From assembly GCF_009939005.1 (NCBI RefSeq), contig NZ_JAACJS010000012.1, forward strand, positions 1-64,000: a DNA stretch of 64,000 nucleotides. The letters are read 5' to 3'. The translations under genes and the position numbers were made by a program. The DNA comes from Sediminibacterium roseum. Lineage in GTDB: Bacteria > Bacteroidota > Bacteroidia > Chitinophagales > Chitinophagaceae. The number at the start of each line of letters is the position of its first letter. Position 1 is the first letter of the stretch. Shown here one piece after another: positions 51,341 to 60,857 of this stretch. A model generated the notes under the pieces. The model worked only from the letters and a program-made list of their open reading frames with translations, had not been told where the DNA came from and did not search any database.

Positions 51341-53494
51341 CTATTTGGTTATTCCTTCGAGGGCGAACAGAAAGGCGTAGTTCAGCGCCACATCCTTCAG
51401 GTAATCAAACCTGCCTGATGCGCCGCCGTGGCCAAATTCCATGTTCGTATGAAGGAGAAGCACATTTTTATCTGTTTTGTACTCGCGCAACTTGGCCACC
51501 CATTTCGCCGGTTCAAAATACTGAACCTGGCTATCGTGCAGCCCGGTGGTTACAAGGATGTTCGGATAGGCTTTCTTTTCTACATTTTCATAGGGAGAAT
51601 AGCTTTTCATGTATTCGTAGGCATCCTTGTTCTTCGGGTTGCCCCATTCGTCGAATTCGTTGGTGGTAAGCGGGATGCTTTCGTCGAGCATCGTGTTCAC
51701 CACATCAACAAAAGGAACCTGGGCTATTACGCCGTGCCACAGGTCGGGTGCCATGTTGAGCACAGCGCCCATCAGCAATCCGCCCGCGCTGCCGCCCTGT
51801 GCATAGAGATGTTCTTTGCTGGTGTATTTCTGGTTCACCAAAAACTCCCCGCAATCGATGAAATCGGTGAAGGTGTTTTTCTTTTTCATCAGCTTGCCAT
51901 CAAGATACCATTGCCTGCCGAGGTCCTCGCCACCGCGTATGTGCGCGATCGCGAAAACGAACCCGCGGTTGAGCAGGGTGAGCCGCGCACTGCTGAAGGT
52001 TGCGTCGGTGCTGGATCCGTACGATCCATAGGCATATAAAAGCAATGGGGCGGTGCCGTTCTTTTCAAAACCTTTTTTGTAAACCAGTGAAATGGGAACC
52101 TTTGTTCCGTCTTTCGCAGTTGCCGTTAATCTCTCCGTTACATATTCTTTCGCATCGTATCCACCCAATACTTCCGCCTGCTTCATCAGTTTTTTGTCTT
52201 TCGAAACCATGTTGTAATCATAGATCGACGACGGCGTGGTAAGCGATGTATAGCTGTAACGCAGCGTGGTTGTGTTGTATTCAACATTGTTGCTGAAGTT
52301 GGCAGCATAGGCGGCTTCGCCGAAATCGATGTAGTATTCGGCATTGTCTTTCAGGTTGCGTACCCGCATTTTTACCAGGCCGTCTTTCCGCTCGTTCATC
52401 ACCACAAAATCCCTGAACTCGGTAATGCTTTGCAACAATACATCTTCGCGGTGCGGGATCACCTCTTTCCAGTTCTCGCTGCCGGTTTTGTCGAGCGGGC
52501 ATTCCATCAACCTGAAGTTCTTGGCGTTCCAGTTGGTGAGGATGAGGTACCTGTCGGCCAGCGGCGTTACATCGTACAACACATCTTTCATCCTTGGTGT
52601 AAACACTTTGAATTCCGCCATCGGTGTATTGGCATCGATGATCCTGGTTTCTGCCGATAGGGTCGCCTCCGAATAAATGAGAATGTGTTTGCCATCTTTC
52701 GATTTTTCTACACCTATGTAATTGCTTTTGTCTTTCTCTTCGTAAACCGTTACATCCTGCGATTCCGGTGTGCCGAGCGTGTGCCTTTTGATCTTTTCCG
52801 ATAAGAGTGTAACGATGTTTTTTGATGTATAGAAGATCGTCTTGTTGTCGTTGGCAAAAGTGGGATCGCCGCTGGTATTGGTTACCACGTCTTTCAGCGT
52901 TTCACCTGTTTCCAGGTTCTTCACATGAATATTGTATTGCCTGCGGGATACCTCGTCTACCCCATACGCCATCAGCTTGTTGTCGTCCGAAATCTCGAAC
53001 CCGGAAACAGCGTAATACGCTTTGCCTTTTGCCAGTTCATCCACATCCAGCAGGATCTCTTCGGGTGCGGAGAGGCTTCCTTTTTTGCGGCAGTACTTGT
53101 AATACTGTTTACCGTCTTCCGTTCTCGAATAATAGTAATACCCGTTTTTGAACGATGGAACGCTCTCGTCTTTTTCCTTGATGCGTCCCTTCATTTCCTT
53201 GAACAGGTCGGCCTGCAGTTGCCTGGTTCCCGACATCATCGTGTCGAGGTAAGCATTCTCGGCTTTGAGGTATTCAACCACTTTGGCGCTGTCTGGGCCC
53301 TTCTTGAAGTAGTCGATCATCCAGTAATAATTATCTGTAACGCTGTCGCCATGAATGGTGCGTACAAATGGCTTTTTATCGGCCACGGGCGCTGCAACGC
53401 CGGGCCATTGGTAAGGCTCTTTCTTCATTTCTTTTTTTGAGTTACAGGCGATCAAGGCGATGGCCAGTGCGGAAAACAGCAGTTTGTTTTGCAT
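51341..53494 (-). CDS. S9 family peptidase (oligopeptidase B-like), lipoprotein
   Basis: A 717-aa protein. Lipobox LIAC (Cys17). An N-terminal seven-bladed propeller-like part (YYWMIDYFKKG, GYYYYSRTEDGKQY) is followed by the alpha/beta-hydrolase domain: the nucleophile Ser in YAQGGSAGGLLMGAV, IAHIRGGEDLGRQWY, VTTGLHDSQVQY (Asp), and the late His in NMEFGHGGASGR. This matches oligopeptidase B/prolyl oligopeptidase, which cleaves short peptides, in OpB after basic residues. The lipoprotein signal suggests periplasmic or outer-membrane location. ATG 53494 fits the signal; the frame is open to 53539. Confidence 0.92.
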   Translation of the reverse strand: MQNKLLFSALAIALIACNSKKEMKKEPYQWPGVAAPVADKKPFVRTIHGDSVTDNYYWMIDYFKKGPDSAKVVEYLKAENAYLDTMMSGTRQLQADLFKEMKGRIKEKDESVPSFKNGYYYYSRTEDGKQYYKYCRKKGSLSAPEEILLDVDELAKGKAYYAVSGFEISDDNKLMAYGVDEVSRRQYNIHVKNLETGETLKDVVTNTSGDPTFANDNKTIFYTSKNIVTLLSEKIKRHTLGTPESQDVTVYEEKDKSNYIGVEKSKDGKHILIYSEATLSAETRIIDANTPMAEFKVFTPRMKDVLYDVTPLADRYLILTNWNAKNFRLMECPLDKTGSENWKEVIPHREDVLLQSITEFRDFVVMNERKDGLVKMRVRNLKDNAEYYIDFGEAAYAANFSNNVEYNTTTLRYSYTSLTTPSSIYDYNMVSKDKKLMKQAEVLGGYDAKEYVTERLTATAKDGTKVPISLVYKKGFEKNGTAPLLLYAYGSYGSSTDATFSSARLTLLNRGFVFAIAHIRGGEDLGRQWYLDGKLMKKKNTFTDFIDCGEFLVNQKYTSKEHLYAQGGSAGGLLMGAVLNMAPDLWHGVIAQVPFVDVVNTMLDESIPLTTNEFDEWGNPKNKDAYEYMKSYSPYENVEKKAYPNILVTTGLHDSQVQYFEPAKWVAKLREYKTDKNVLLLHTNMEFGHGGASGRFDYLKDVALNYAFLFALEGITK

Positions 53495-53525
53495 TGTATT
53501 GGTTTGAAGCCTTAAGATACAATGC
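53491..53525. repeat. 9-bp inverted repeat at the S9 peptidase start
   Basis: GCATTGTAT (53491-53499) and ATACAATGC (53517-53525) are perfect reverse complements 17 nt apart. They cover the region of the start codon and the probable promoter. Could be an operator or an RNA hairpin. Confidence 0.5.
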
Positions 53526-53535
53526 AAAAACGGAA

Positions 53536-54018
53536 TCATTTCAATTCTGACAGCAAGTTATCCAGATCGAGGGGCTCGGTTACCATCTGCAGGTTGCCCG
53601 ATGCATCCATGGGCCATTGGTCGCGCGGTTTGTCCCAATACAGCTCCACGCCATTGCCGTCCGGATCATCGAGGTACAAGGCCTCCGATACGCCATGGTC
53701 TGATGCCCCTGTAAGCGGGTATTTTGCATCCGCCAGTCGCTGGAGGATGGCCGCAAGGTCTTTGCGTGTGGGGTAGAGGATCGCGGTATGAAACAACCCC
53801 GGCGCGTGCACAGGCGCAGGGGGCGTGCCCTTGCTGTACCAGGTATTCAGCCCGATGTGGTGGTGGTAGCCGCCGGCTGAAATAAAAGCGGCCTGCGTGC
53901 CGTATTGCTGCATCAGTTCAAAACCAAGCAGGTCGTGGTAGAACTTGAGTGCGCGACCGAGATCCGAAACTTTCAGGTGAACATGGCCGATACGGGTTTG
54001 GGCTGGAACTTTATACAT
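53536..54018 (-). CDS. VOC family (glyoxalase/dioxygenase-like) protein
   Basis: A 160-aa protein. The first module is RIGHVHLKVSDLGRALKFYHDLLGF and the second GLFHTAILYP ... YLDDPDGNGVELYWDKP. Two His and a Glu of the VOC metal site are in place. It resembles CatE-type extradiol-dioxygenase-like proteins, but a substrate cannot be named. ATG 54018 was chosen (MYKVPAQTRIGHVH). The upstream terminator of sdhB separates it from the sdh genes. Confidence 0.85.
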   Translation of the reverse strand: MYKVPAQTRIGHVHLKVSDLGRALKFYHDLLGFELMQQYGTQAAFISAGGYHHHIGLNTWYSKGTPPAPVHAPGLFHTAILYPTRKDLAAILQRLADAKYPLTGASDHGVSEALYLDDPDGNGVELYWDKPRDQWPMDASGNLQMVTEPLDLDNLLSELK

Positions 54019-54090
54019 TTTTTGCAGGGTTGATGAATGGATAACAAAATTACGGAACGGTTGTTCGGTTTGCGTTTCGGGAGGGATGAA

Positions 54091-54121
54091 CAAAAAAAAG
54101 ACCGCAACGGGTGCGGTCTTT
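54091..54121 (-). terminator. Terminator of sdhCAB
   Basis: AAAGACCGC/GCGGTCTTT perfect 9-bp stem followed on the reverse strand by an eight-T run; it lies 20 bp after the sdhB stop. Confidence 0.92.
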
Positions 54122-54140
54122 GGTAATATGAATCGATCGT

Positions 54141-54908
54141 TTACAATTTATCATCCGTGATGCTTGCCATCATGTACTCTTTATTCAACCGCGCAATGTT
54201 GGTGATGGAGATCTCTTTCGGGCAGGTAGCTTCGCATGCGCCGGTATTGGTGCACGATCCGAAACCTTCTTTTTCCATCTGCGCCACCATGTTCATCACG
54301 CGCGATTTTCGTTCCGGCTCTCCCTGTGGCAACAAGGCCAGGTGCGCCACTTTTGCGCTCACGAACAACAGGGCGCTGCTGTTCTTACAAGCTGCAACAC
54401 AGGCCCCGCAACCAATACACATGGCTGCTGCAAATGCTGCATCTGCATTGTCTTTCGGAATGGGAAGCGCATTGCCATCCACCGCATTACCGGTGTTGAC
54501 GCTGATGTATCCACCAGCCTGTATGATGCGGTCGAACGCACTGCGGTCTACCATCAGGTCCTTGATCACCGGGAACGCATTTGCCCTCCATGGCTCCACC
54601 ACGATCGTGTCGCCATCCTGGAACGCGCGCATGTGAAGCTGGCAGGTGGTATTGGCCTCCCACGGGCCATGCGGTTTACCGTTGATGTACATGGAGCAGG
54701 CGCCACAGATGCCCTCGCGGCAATCGTGGTCGAAGGTGATGGGATCCTCACCGTCTTTGATCAGTTGCTCGTTGAGCACATCAAACATCTCCAGGAAACT
54801 CATCTCAGAAGAAATGTTCTCAACCCTGTACAATTTGAAACCACCTTTGGCAGCAGCGTTTTTCTGCCTCCAGACTTTCAGGTTTAAATTCATGTGGTAA
54901 TGTTCCAT
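54141..54908 (-). CDS. sdhB: Succinate dehydrogenase/fumarate reductase iron-sulfur subunit
   Basis: A 255-aa protein with the three cluster motifs: [2Fe-2S] [16 protein letters not shown] with a fourth Cys in NTTC, [4Fe-4S] [11 protein letters not shown], and [3Fe-4S] [12 protein letters not shown]. It passes electrons between the flavoprotein and the cytochrome b. The start may be ATG 54908 or ATG 54893 ([11 protein letters not shown]), the latter closer to relatives. Last gene of the sdhCAB run. Confidence 0.95.
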   Translation of the reverse strand: MEHYHMNLNLKVWRQKNAAAKGGFKLYRVENISSEMSFLEMFDVLNEQLIKDGEDPITFDHDCREGICGACSMYINGKPHGPWEANTTCQLHMRAFQDGDTIVVEPWRANAFPVIKDLMVDRSAFDRIIQAGGYISVNTGNAVDGNALPIPKDNADAAFAAAMCIGCGACVAACKNSSALLFVSAKVAHLALLPQGEPERKSRVMNMVAQMEKEGFGSCTNTGACEATCPKEISITNIARLNKEYMMASITDDKL

Positions 54909-54944
54909 AGTTAACCTTTGTGTTCTCCCGTAGGAGAGATGATC

Positions 54945-54973
54945 TAATCAGCAATCACCAATTGCTAATGATT
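54945..54973. repeat. Degenerate AT-rich hairpin between sdhA and sdhB
   Basis: AGCAAT/ATTGCT and outer TAATC/GATTA pair around CACCA. It resembles a decayed copy of the AT-rich inverted repeats at 17371, 36845 and 57738. Confidence 0.45.
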
Positions 54974-54975
54974 AA

Positions 54976-56949
54976 TTACTTATAGTTTCGTTGTGTTGGT
55001 TTGATCACTTCGTATTTCAGTTCTTCTTTGTGCAGCACCCAGTTGCTTTCGCCCGCATATTCCCAGGCGGCAACGTACATATACCCGTTGTCGTCGCGCA
55101 GCGCCTCGCCATCCGGTGTCTGGAACTCTTCCCGGAAATGGCCGCCGCAGCTTTCGTTCCGGTCGAGTGCATCTTTACACATCAATTCGCCAAGCTCGAT
55201 GAAATCGGCTACACGGTTGGCCTTGTCGAGCTCGGGATTCATTTCATTGATTTCTCCCGGGATCCTTACATCGCTCCAGAACTCTTTTTTCAGCTGCTGT
55301 ATTTCCACGATCGCTTCCTGCAGGCCCTGTGCATTGCGGGCCATACCGCATTTGTCCCACATGATCTTTCCCAGGCGTTTGTGAAAGCTTTCAACACTTT
55401 GTTTGCCTTTGATGTTCATCAATCGTTCGATCCTGTCTGATACTGCTTTCTCTGCCGCCGCAAAAGCTTCGTGCGAGGTTTCCACTGCTTTTTCGTAGAT
55501 CTCGTCGGCGAGGAAATTACCCACCGTATAAGGTGCAACAAAGTAACCATCGGCCAGTCCCTGCATCAATGCCGAAGCCCCCAGACGGTTTGCGCCGTGA
55601 TCGGAAAAATTGGCTTCGCCGAGCGCATACAGGCCGGGAACGTTTGTCTGCAATTCGTAATCAACCCACAACCCGCCCATGGTATAGTGAACGGCGGGGT
55701 AGATGCGCATCGGCACTTCGTATGGGTTTTCGCCTGTGATCTTTTCGTACATATCAAACAGGTTACCATATTTTTCTTTCACTACTTCTTTACCCATGCG
55801 TATGATCTCTTCCTGGCCCGCGTTGTCTTTGCCCTCCTTGCCCGCTTCAATCTTGCCATAGCGGATGATGGCCGCGCTGAAATCGAGGTATACCGCCTGT
55901 TTGCTGCTTCCTACACCATATCCTTCGTCACATCTTTCTTTTGCCGCCCTTGATGCCACGTCGCGTGGTACAAGGTTACCAAAGGCCGGGTATCTTCTTT
56001 CGAGGTAATAATCCCTTTCGTCTTCCGGTATCTCGCTCGCTTTGCGGGTGTCGCCTTTCTGTTTGGGCACCCAGATGCGCCCGTCGTTGCGCAGTGATTC
56101 TGACATCAGGGTCAATTTCGACTGGTGATCGCCGCTTACCGGTATACAGGTAGGGTGGATCTGCGTGAAGCAGGGGTTTGCGAATGCCGCGCCTTGTTTG
56201 TGTGCTTTCCATGCCGCGGTAACATTGCTGCCCATGGCGTTGGTAGAGAGGTAGAATACGTTTCCGTAGCCGCCGCTGCACAACAGCGTGGCGTGGCCGA
56301 AATGTCTTTCGAGTTTCCCGGTAACCAGGTCGCGTGCAATGATGCCGCGTGCCTTGCCGTTGATCTTTACGATCTCGAGCATCTCGTGCCGGCTGTACAT
56401 CTTTACGTTACCGAGTGCCACCTGGCGCTCGAGCGCCTGGTAAGCGCCTATCAGCAATTGCTGGCCGGTTTGCCCGGCCGCATAAAATGTTCTTTGTACC
56501 TGCGTTCCGCCAAACGAACGGTTGCTCAGCAATCCGCCATACTCACGTGCAAAAGGAACGCCCTGTGCAACGCACTGGTCTATGATGTTGGCGCTCACTT
56601 CCGCCAAACGGTGAACGTTTGCTTCGCGCGCGCGGTAGTCGCCGCCCTTGATGGTATCGTAAAACAAACGGAACACGCTGTCGCCATCGTTCTGGTAGTT
56701 CTTCGCTGCGTTGATGCCACCCTGTGCGGCGATGGAATGCGCGCGGCGGGGTGAGTCCTGGAAGCAGAAGGCTTTTACTTTATACCCCATTTCACCCAGC
56801 GATGCGGCGGCGGATGCGCCTGCAAGACCTGTTCCTACAATAATGATCTCCAACTTGCGCTTGTTGGCGGGGTTCACCAGTTTGCAGTGCCCTTTGTAAT
56901 CGGTCCACTTTTCGTCTAAAACACCGGCTGGAATTTTTGCATCTAACAT
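54976..56949 (-). CDS. sdhA: Succinate dehydrogenase/fumarate reductase flavoprotein subunit
   Basis: A 657-aa protein. FAD-binding [21 protein letters not shown]; the covalent-FAD His in [12 protein letters not shown]; substrate-site segments [14 protein letters not shown] and [14 protein letters not shown]. This is the long type found with single-subunit, five-helix cytochrome b (type B complexes). It oxidises succinate to fumarate or the reverse. 27 bp downstream of its stop is a hairpin, then sdhB. Confidence 0.95.
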   Translation of the reverse strand: MLDAKIPAGVLDEKWTDYKGHCKLVNPANKRKLEIIIVGTGLAGASAAASLGEMGYKVKAFCFQDSPRRAHSIAAQGGINAAKNYQNDGDSVFRLFYDTIKGGDYRAREANVHRLAEVSANIIDQCVAQGVPFAREYGGLLSNRSFGGTQVQRTFYAAGQTGQQLLIGAYQALERQVALGNVKMYSRHEMLEIVKINGKARGIIARDLVTGKLERHFGHATLLCSGGYGNVFYLSTNAMGSNVTAAWKAHKQGAAFANPCFTQIHPTCIPVSGDHQSKLTLMSESLRNDGRIWVPKQKGDTRKASEIPEDERDYYLERRYPAFGNLVPRDVASRAAKERCDEGYGVGSSKQAVYLDFSAAIIRYGKIEAGKEGKDNAGQEEIIRMGKEVVKEKYGNLFDMYEKITGENPYEVPMRIYPAVHYTMGGLWVDYELQTNVPGLYALGEANFSDHGANRLGASALMQGLADGYFVAPYTVGNFLADEIYEKAVETSHEAFAAAEKAVSDRIERLMNIKGKQSVESFHKRLGKIMWDKCGMARNAQGLQEAIVEIQQLKKEFWSDVRIPGEINEMNPELDKANRVADFIELGELMCKDALDRNESCGGHFREEFQTPDGEALRDDNGYMYVAAWEYAGESNWVLHKEELKYEVIKPTQRNYK

Positions 56950-57029
56950 ATGAGGCGGTTTGTCGTTTGTAGTTTTTGGTTTGTTGCGGTGAACGGCCGG
57001 TCATCTATTCGCAACCGGCTTGTGACCCA

Positions 57030-57701
57030 CTAATCTATCCAATGAAAATAAAAGCTCAACGGCATCATCGCAAAGATCAGCGTGATGAGCACGGAAAAAC
57101 CGTAGCCCAATCCCTTGAGCATGGCAACATAACGTTTGTTGTGAACACCCATGGTCCTGAATGCGCTCTGGAACCCGTGTGCGAGGTGATAACCCAGCGA
57201 TATACAGCCCACCACGTACAGGATCACGATCCACAATACGCTGAATTCTTCTTTCATTTTTTCATAAAGGTTGATCTCTTCGCCCAGTAAAAAACCCTGG
57301 TGCGACCTGTTGGGCAACCAGAAATTGGAGATATGGACAACGAGGAACAAAAGGATGATGGTACCCAGCAGGCCCATGCTGCGGCTGTACCATTTGCTGC
57401 CGCGATTGCCGTAATTAACCGCATAGCCCACGGAGCGTTTGGCCTGGTTCTGCGCGGTAAGCATATAGCCCTGGATGATGTGAAGCAGTAAGCCCGCAAA
57501 CAACCCGATCTCCAGGATACGCGGTACCCAGTTGCCCCCCATGAAATGGGCGCCTTCGAGGAACATCTCGCCATTGTCGTTCGCCCAGATACAAGCATTC
57601 AATCCCGCATGGATGATCAGGAATAGGATGAGGAAAATACCGGTAAGTCCCATAACCAATTTCTTTCCTACCGGTGAAGTGAAGACTTGTTTCCAGGTCA
57701 T
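57030..57701 (-). CDS. sdhC: Succinate dehydrogenase cytochrome b subunit, five-helix type
   Basis: A 223-aa membrane protein with five predicted helices. The start SPVGKKLVMGLTGIFLILFLIIHAGLN and conserved His residues (IIHAGL, LLHIIQGY, LVVHIS, YHLAHGFQSAF) fit the di-haem, type B cytochrome b that anchors SdhAB and reacts with quinone. First gene of the unit; promoter at 57737-57730. Confidence 0.93.
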   Translation of the reverse strand: MTWKQVFTSPVGKKLVMGLTGIFLILFLIIHAGLNACIWANDNGEMFLEGAHFMGGNWVPRILEIGLFAGLLLHIIQGYMLTAQNQAKRSVGYAVNYGNRGSKWYSRSMGLLGTIILLFLVVHISNFWLPNRSHQGFLLGEEINLYEKMKEEFSVLWIVILYVVGCISLGYHLAHGFQSAFRTMGVHNKRYVAMLKGLGYGFSVLITLIFAMMPLSFYFHWID

Positions 57702-57729
57702 ATAGTCAGTTTAAGTGTATAAATCGACG

Positions 57730-57737
57730 CAAAAGTA
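57730..57737 (-). promoter_or_regulatory. -7 promoter element of sdhCAB
   Basis: Reverse strand TACTTTTG, perfect TAnnTTTG, 28 nt before the sdhC ATG. Confidence 0.6.
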
Positions 57738-57824
57738 ATTAGTAATTGGTAATTAATAATGAATAATTAAAGGAAGCGGCGGGGTGGGGGATCAATTACT
57801 AATTATTAATTATTAATTACTAAT
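57738..57824. repeat. AT-rich inverted repeat, copy 3, between two divergent promoters
   Basis: Left (about 57738-57770) and right (about 57792-57824) parts are diverged reverse complements made of GTAATTAGTAATT and AATTAATAATTA units, with a GC-rich centre (GGCGGGGTGGGGG). It lies exactly between the -7 elements of sdhC (leftward) and the ABC permease gene (rightward). Confidence 0.65.
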
Positions 57825-57832
57825 TACATTTG
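57825..57832 (+). promoter_or_regulatory. -7 promoter element of the ABC permease gene
   Basis: TACATTTG, perfect TAnnTTTG, ending 4 nt before the ATG at 57837; a leaderless mRNA is likely. Confidence 0.6.
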
Positions 57833-57836
57833 GTTT

Positions 57837-59087
57837 ATGATAAAACTCCTCTCCATTTTATGGAACAGTTTCCGGATGGCGTTGCAGGAATTGCGGGTGA
57901 ACAAGCTGCGGACTTTCCTCTCGTTGTTCGGGATCACCATCGGGATCTTTTGTATCATCGGCGTGCTGGCCACGGTGGACAGCCTGGAGCGTAAAGTACA
58001 GAACGATATCAAAGCTTTTGGAAACAACACTATATATATAGACAAATGGAACTACGGCGGGGGCGATGGCGGTTATCCCTGGTGGAAATACATCAAGCGC
58101 CCGCAGATGCGTTATGAAGAAATGAAATTCATCAAAAGCAAAACCCAACTGGGCGCAAATGCGGCGATGTTCGTTTCTTCGAATGTGACGCTCAGTTACC
58201 TTGATAATACATTAAGCGGGATCAATCTGTATGGTGTTTCTGAAGAATTCAACAACATCCAGACCATCGAAATAGAAGCCGGCCGTTACATCAATGAAAC
58301 CGAATTCAGCCGGGGCACCACAACAGGCGTGATCGGCTACCGGGTGGCGGAAGAATTGTACATAGACCCGCAGCGCGCCGTGGGAAAGGAAGTTACCTAC
58401 AACGGGCGGCACGTGATGATCATCGGCGTGATCAAAAAACAGGGACAAAGTTTTGTAGGCGGCTTTGATTACGACCAGAGCGTGATCGTTCCTTACAAAT
58501 ATTTTGCGGGTATTTACGATCCCGATAACAGCAACCCCTTCATCATGGTGCAGGGAAAACCCAATATCCCTTCTTCGGCTTTACAGGATGAACTGGTGGG
58601 CATCATGCGGCAGGCGCGGCGTTTGAGTCCTACGGAAGAAGATAATTTTTCCTGTAACGACGTAGCGATGTTCAGCGCACAGGTAACCGGTTTTTTCGGA
58701 CAGGTAACTTTCGGTGGATGGTTCATCGCGGCGTTCAGCCTCATCGTGGGAATGTTTGGGGTGGCAAACATCATGTTTGTAACCGTGCGTGAACGGACGA
58801 GCCAGATTGGCCTGAAAAAAGCGATCGGCGCGAAGAAAAGGACGATCCTCACCGAATTTCTCATCGAAAGTGCGTTCCTCTGCGTGGTCGGGGGCATCAT
58901 AGGCCTGTTCCTGGTATGGGTACTCACCACCATCCTGAGTTCAGTACTTCCGTTCCAGATTTTTATTGAACCCAAAATGGTGGTGCTTGCCATGAGCGTT
59001 TGTATCATCATCGGCGTTCTGGCAGGTATCATACCGGCAGCCATAGCCGCAAGAATGGATCCGGTGGTGGCCATCAGGACAAAATAG
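57837..59087 (+). CDS. ABC transporter permease (MacB/FtsX type)
   Basis: A 416-aa protein of MacB topology: an N-terminal helix (LRTFLSLFGITIGIFCIIGVLATV), a large periplasmic part with the MacB_PCD pattern, and three C-terminal helices (GWFIAAFSLIVGMFGVANIMFV; ESAFLCVVGGIIGLFLVWVL; VCIIIGVLAGIIPAAIAARMDPV). ERTSQIGLKKAIGAKKRTILTEFLIE is the coupling region. Such permeases transmit force to periplasmic partners or release lipoproteins. No ATPase is adjacent; the orphan ATPase at 46552 is of another type. Confidence 0.9.
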   Translation: MIKLLSILWNSFRMALQELRVNKLRTFLSLFGITIGIFCIIGVLATVDSLERKVQNDIKAFGNNTIYIDKWNYGGGDGGYPWWKYIKRPQMRYEEMKFIKSKTQLGANAAMFVSSNVTLSYLDNTLSGINLYGVSEEFNNIQTIEIEAGRYINETEFSRGTTTGVIGYRVAEELYIDPQRAVGKEVTYNGRHVMIIGVIKKQGQSFVGGFDYDQSVIVPYKYFAGIYDPDNSNPFIMVQGKPNIPSSALQDELVGIMRQARRLSPTEEDNFSCNDVAMFSAQVTGFFGQVTFGGWFIAAFSLIVGMFGVANIMFVTVRERTSQIGLKKAIGAKKRTILTEFLIESAFLCVVGGIIGLFLVWVLTTILSSVLPFQIFIEPKMVVLAMSVCIIIGVLAGIIPAAIAARMDPVVAIRTK

Positions 59088-59141
59088 CCAGGCGGTTATC
59101 GCATGTCTTGTTTTATGCGCCTGATCTCTGTTCAACTCTGC

Positions 59142-59149
59142 TATCTTTG
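59142..59149 (+). promoter_or_regulatory. -7 promoter element of tsaD
   Basis: TATCTTTG, perfect TAnnTTTG, 50 nt before the TTG start of tsaD and 9 nt before an overlapping short ORF (59158-59220). Confidence 0.6.
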
Positions 59150-59198
59150 TGGTTTGAATGGTTCCGTACAAATACATGATCATTAAACGAGAAATAAG

Positions 59199-60209
59199 TT
59201 GGCCACAATACTTGCCATAGAATCATCCTGCGACGAAACTTCCGCATCTGTATGTGTGGATGGAAAGATATTATCCAATTTCATAGCCAACCAGACCGTG
59301 CACCAGAAATACGGGGGCGTTGTTCCTGAACTGGCCAGCCGCGCCCATATGCAGAACATTGTGCCGGTGATTGACGCCGCCCTGAAGGAAGCATTCCCGG
59401 AAGCGTTGCCGCAAAACAGCCTGCAAAACGTAGACGCCATCGCATTCACGCAGGCGCCGGGTTTGATCGGAAGTTTATTGGTGGGGGCACAGTTTGCCAA
59501 ATCCCTCGCACTTTCGCTCAACAAACCACTGGTTTCCGTGCACCACATGCAGGCGCATGTATTGGCAAACCTGATAGAAGAGAACCGCCCCGCATTTCCA
59601 TTCCTTTGTTTAACGGTGAGTGGCGGCCATACACAGATCGTACTGGCCAGTGGCCCGCTTGATCTGAAAGTGATCGGGGAAACGATAGACGATGCCGCCG
59701 GCGAGGCCTTTGATAAAAGCGCAAAACTGCTGGGGCTCCCTTATCCCGGGGGGCCGCTGATAGACAAGCACGCCAAAAACGGCAACCCGCTCCGCTTCAA
59801 ATTCGCCGAACCGCAGATACCGGAACTGAATTTTTCTTTCAGCGGGTTGAAAACATCTGTGTTGTATTTTCTACAAAAACAGGAACCCGGTTTCATCGAA
59901 GCAAACCTGGATGATCTGTGTGCATCCATCCAGCATACCATTATCAACATCCTTCTCAAAAAAATAAAAAAGGCGGCGCAGCAAACGGGCGTAAAAAACG
60001 TGTGCATAGCCGGTGGGGTGAGCGCCAACAGCGGGCTGCGCAACTCGCTCAAAGAAATGGGAGAGAAACAGGGTTGGAAAACATACATTCCCAAATTCGA
60101 ATACTGCACAGACAATGCAGCCATGATCGCAATAACGGCGTATTATAAATTCATGGAAAAAGAATTCAGTTCGCTTGAGGTTGGCCCTACCGCGAGGTCT
60201 GAATGGTAA
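59199..60209 (+). CDS. tsaD: tRNA N6-adenosine threonylcarbamoyltransferase TsaD
   Basis: A 336-aa ASKHA-fold protein. ILAIESSCDETSASV, the metal His pair in VSVHHMQAHVLAN, VSGGHTQIV, DDAAGEAFDKSAKLLGLPYPGG and a late DNAAMIAITAYYKF are all characteristic. With TsaB/TsaE it makes t6A37 of ANN-decoding tRNAs. Its start is TTG (59199; MATILAIE): no in-frame ATG exists upstream within the transcript, while two ATGs in another frame open a short ORF across the start. Confidence 0.93.
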   Translation: MATILAIESSCDETSASVCVDGKILSNFIANQTVHQKYGGVVPELASRAHMQNIVPVIDAALKEAFPEALPQNSLQNVDAIAFTQAPGLIGSLLVGAQFAKSLALSLNKPLVSVHHMQAHVLANLIEENRPAFPFLCLTVSGGHTQIVLASGPLDLKVIGETIDDAAGEAFDKSAKLLGLPYPGGPLIDKHAKNGNPLRFKFAEPQIPELNFSFSGLKTSVLYFLQKQEPGFIEANLDDLCASIQHTIINILLKKIKKAAQQTGVKNVCIAGGVSANSGLRNSLKEMGEKQGWKTYIPKFEYCTDNAAMIAITAYYKFMEKEFSSLEVGPTARSEW

Positions 60210-60345
60210 AGCAGGATCGGCAACGAAGGGTGCTGATCGTTAAAAACGACAACGGTTAAAACGGTTTACTGCTTTGGCTTTTCAAATCCTCCGCCTCCCC
60301 GGCGCGTCTGGCATCGTTTTTTCATTCCTTTTTTAAACATTTCCC

Positions 60346-60810
60346 ATGGAAAAGCAAAAAGACATACACGATCAACCGCGCGACGAAAAATACCTGCAAA
60401 ACGAGGAAACAACGATCGACATGCCGGATGTATCTGATATACCCGGCCAGGAACACATCAAGGTTCCTAAAATGAAGGAGTTCCACGACACGACGATTTC
60501 TTCCGACGATGAAGAAGGAAAAGGAATTTTCGAAGACGATTCGATCGATCCCGATACGGATGTAACCGATGAGGAACGTGAACTGCTCAGTCGCACAGAC
60601 GAAAGCATGAGTTCCATCGACGACGAGGATCGCCGCAAGCTGCTGCTCGACAACAAGGATCTCGACGGTGATTCGCTGAATGAGAAAACAAATTATTCGG
60701 GCAGCGACCTCGATGTTCCGGGTGCAGACGATGATGATGACAACGAAGCGATCGGTGAAGAAGACGAAGAGAACAACAGTTACAGCCTGGGTGGCGACAG
60801 GAAGGATTGA
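60346..60810 (+). CDS. Very acidic protein of unknown function
   Basis: A 154-aa soluble protein without signal peptide. Nearly a third of residues are Asp or Glu, with runs such as SSDDEEG, DDDDDNE and GEEDEENN. Predicted disordered. Conserved-looking spots are KVPKMKEFHDTTISS and TDEERELLSRTDESMSSIDDEDRRKLLLD. Related short acidic proteins occur, from memory, in Chitinophagaceae; no function known. Confidence 0.7.
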   Translation: MEKQKDIHDQPRDEKYLQNEETTIDMPDVSDIPGQEHIKVPKMKEFHDTTISSDDEEGKGIFEDDSIDPDTDVTDEERELLSRTDESMSSIDDEDRRKLLLDNKDLDGDSLNEKTNYSGSDLDVPGADDDDDNEAIGEEDEENNSYSLGGDRKD

Positions 60811-60857
60811 GTTTGAAAGACGCCAAACAACTTCCTGCACAGCAGAAAAAACATCAA

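Noticed and set aside
46552..59087. Pairing of the ABC ATPase (46552) with the permease (57837) as one transporter
   Set aside because: They lie 10 kb apart in different units; the ATPase is of ABC-2 (NatA) type while the permease is MacB-type.
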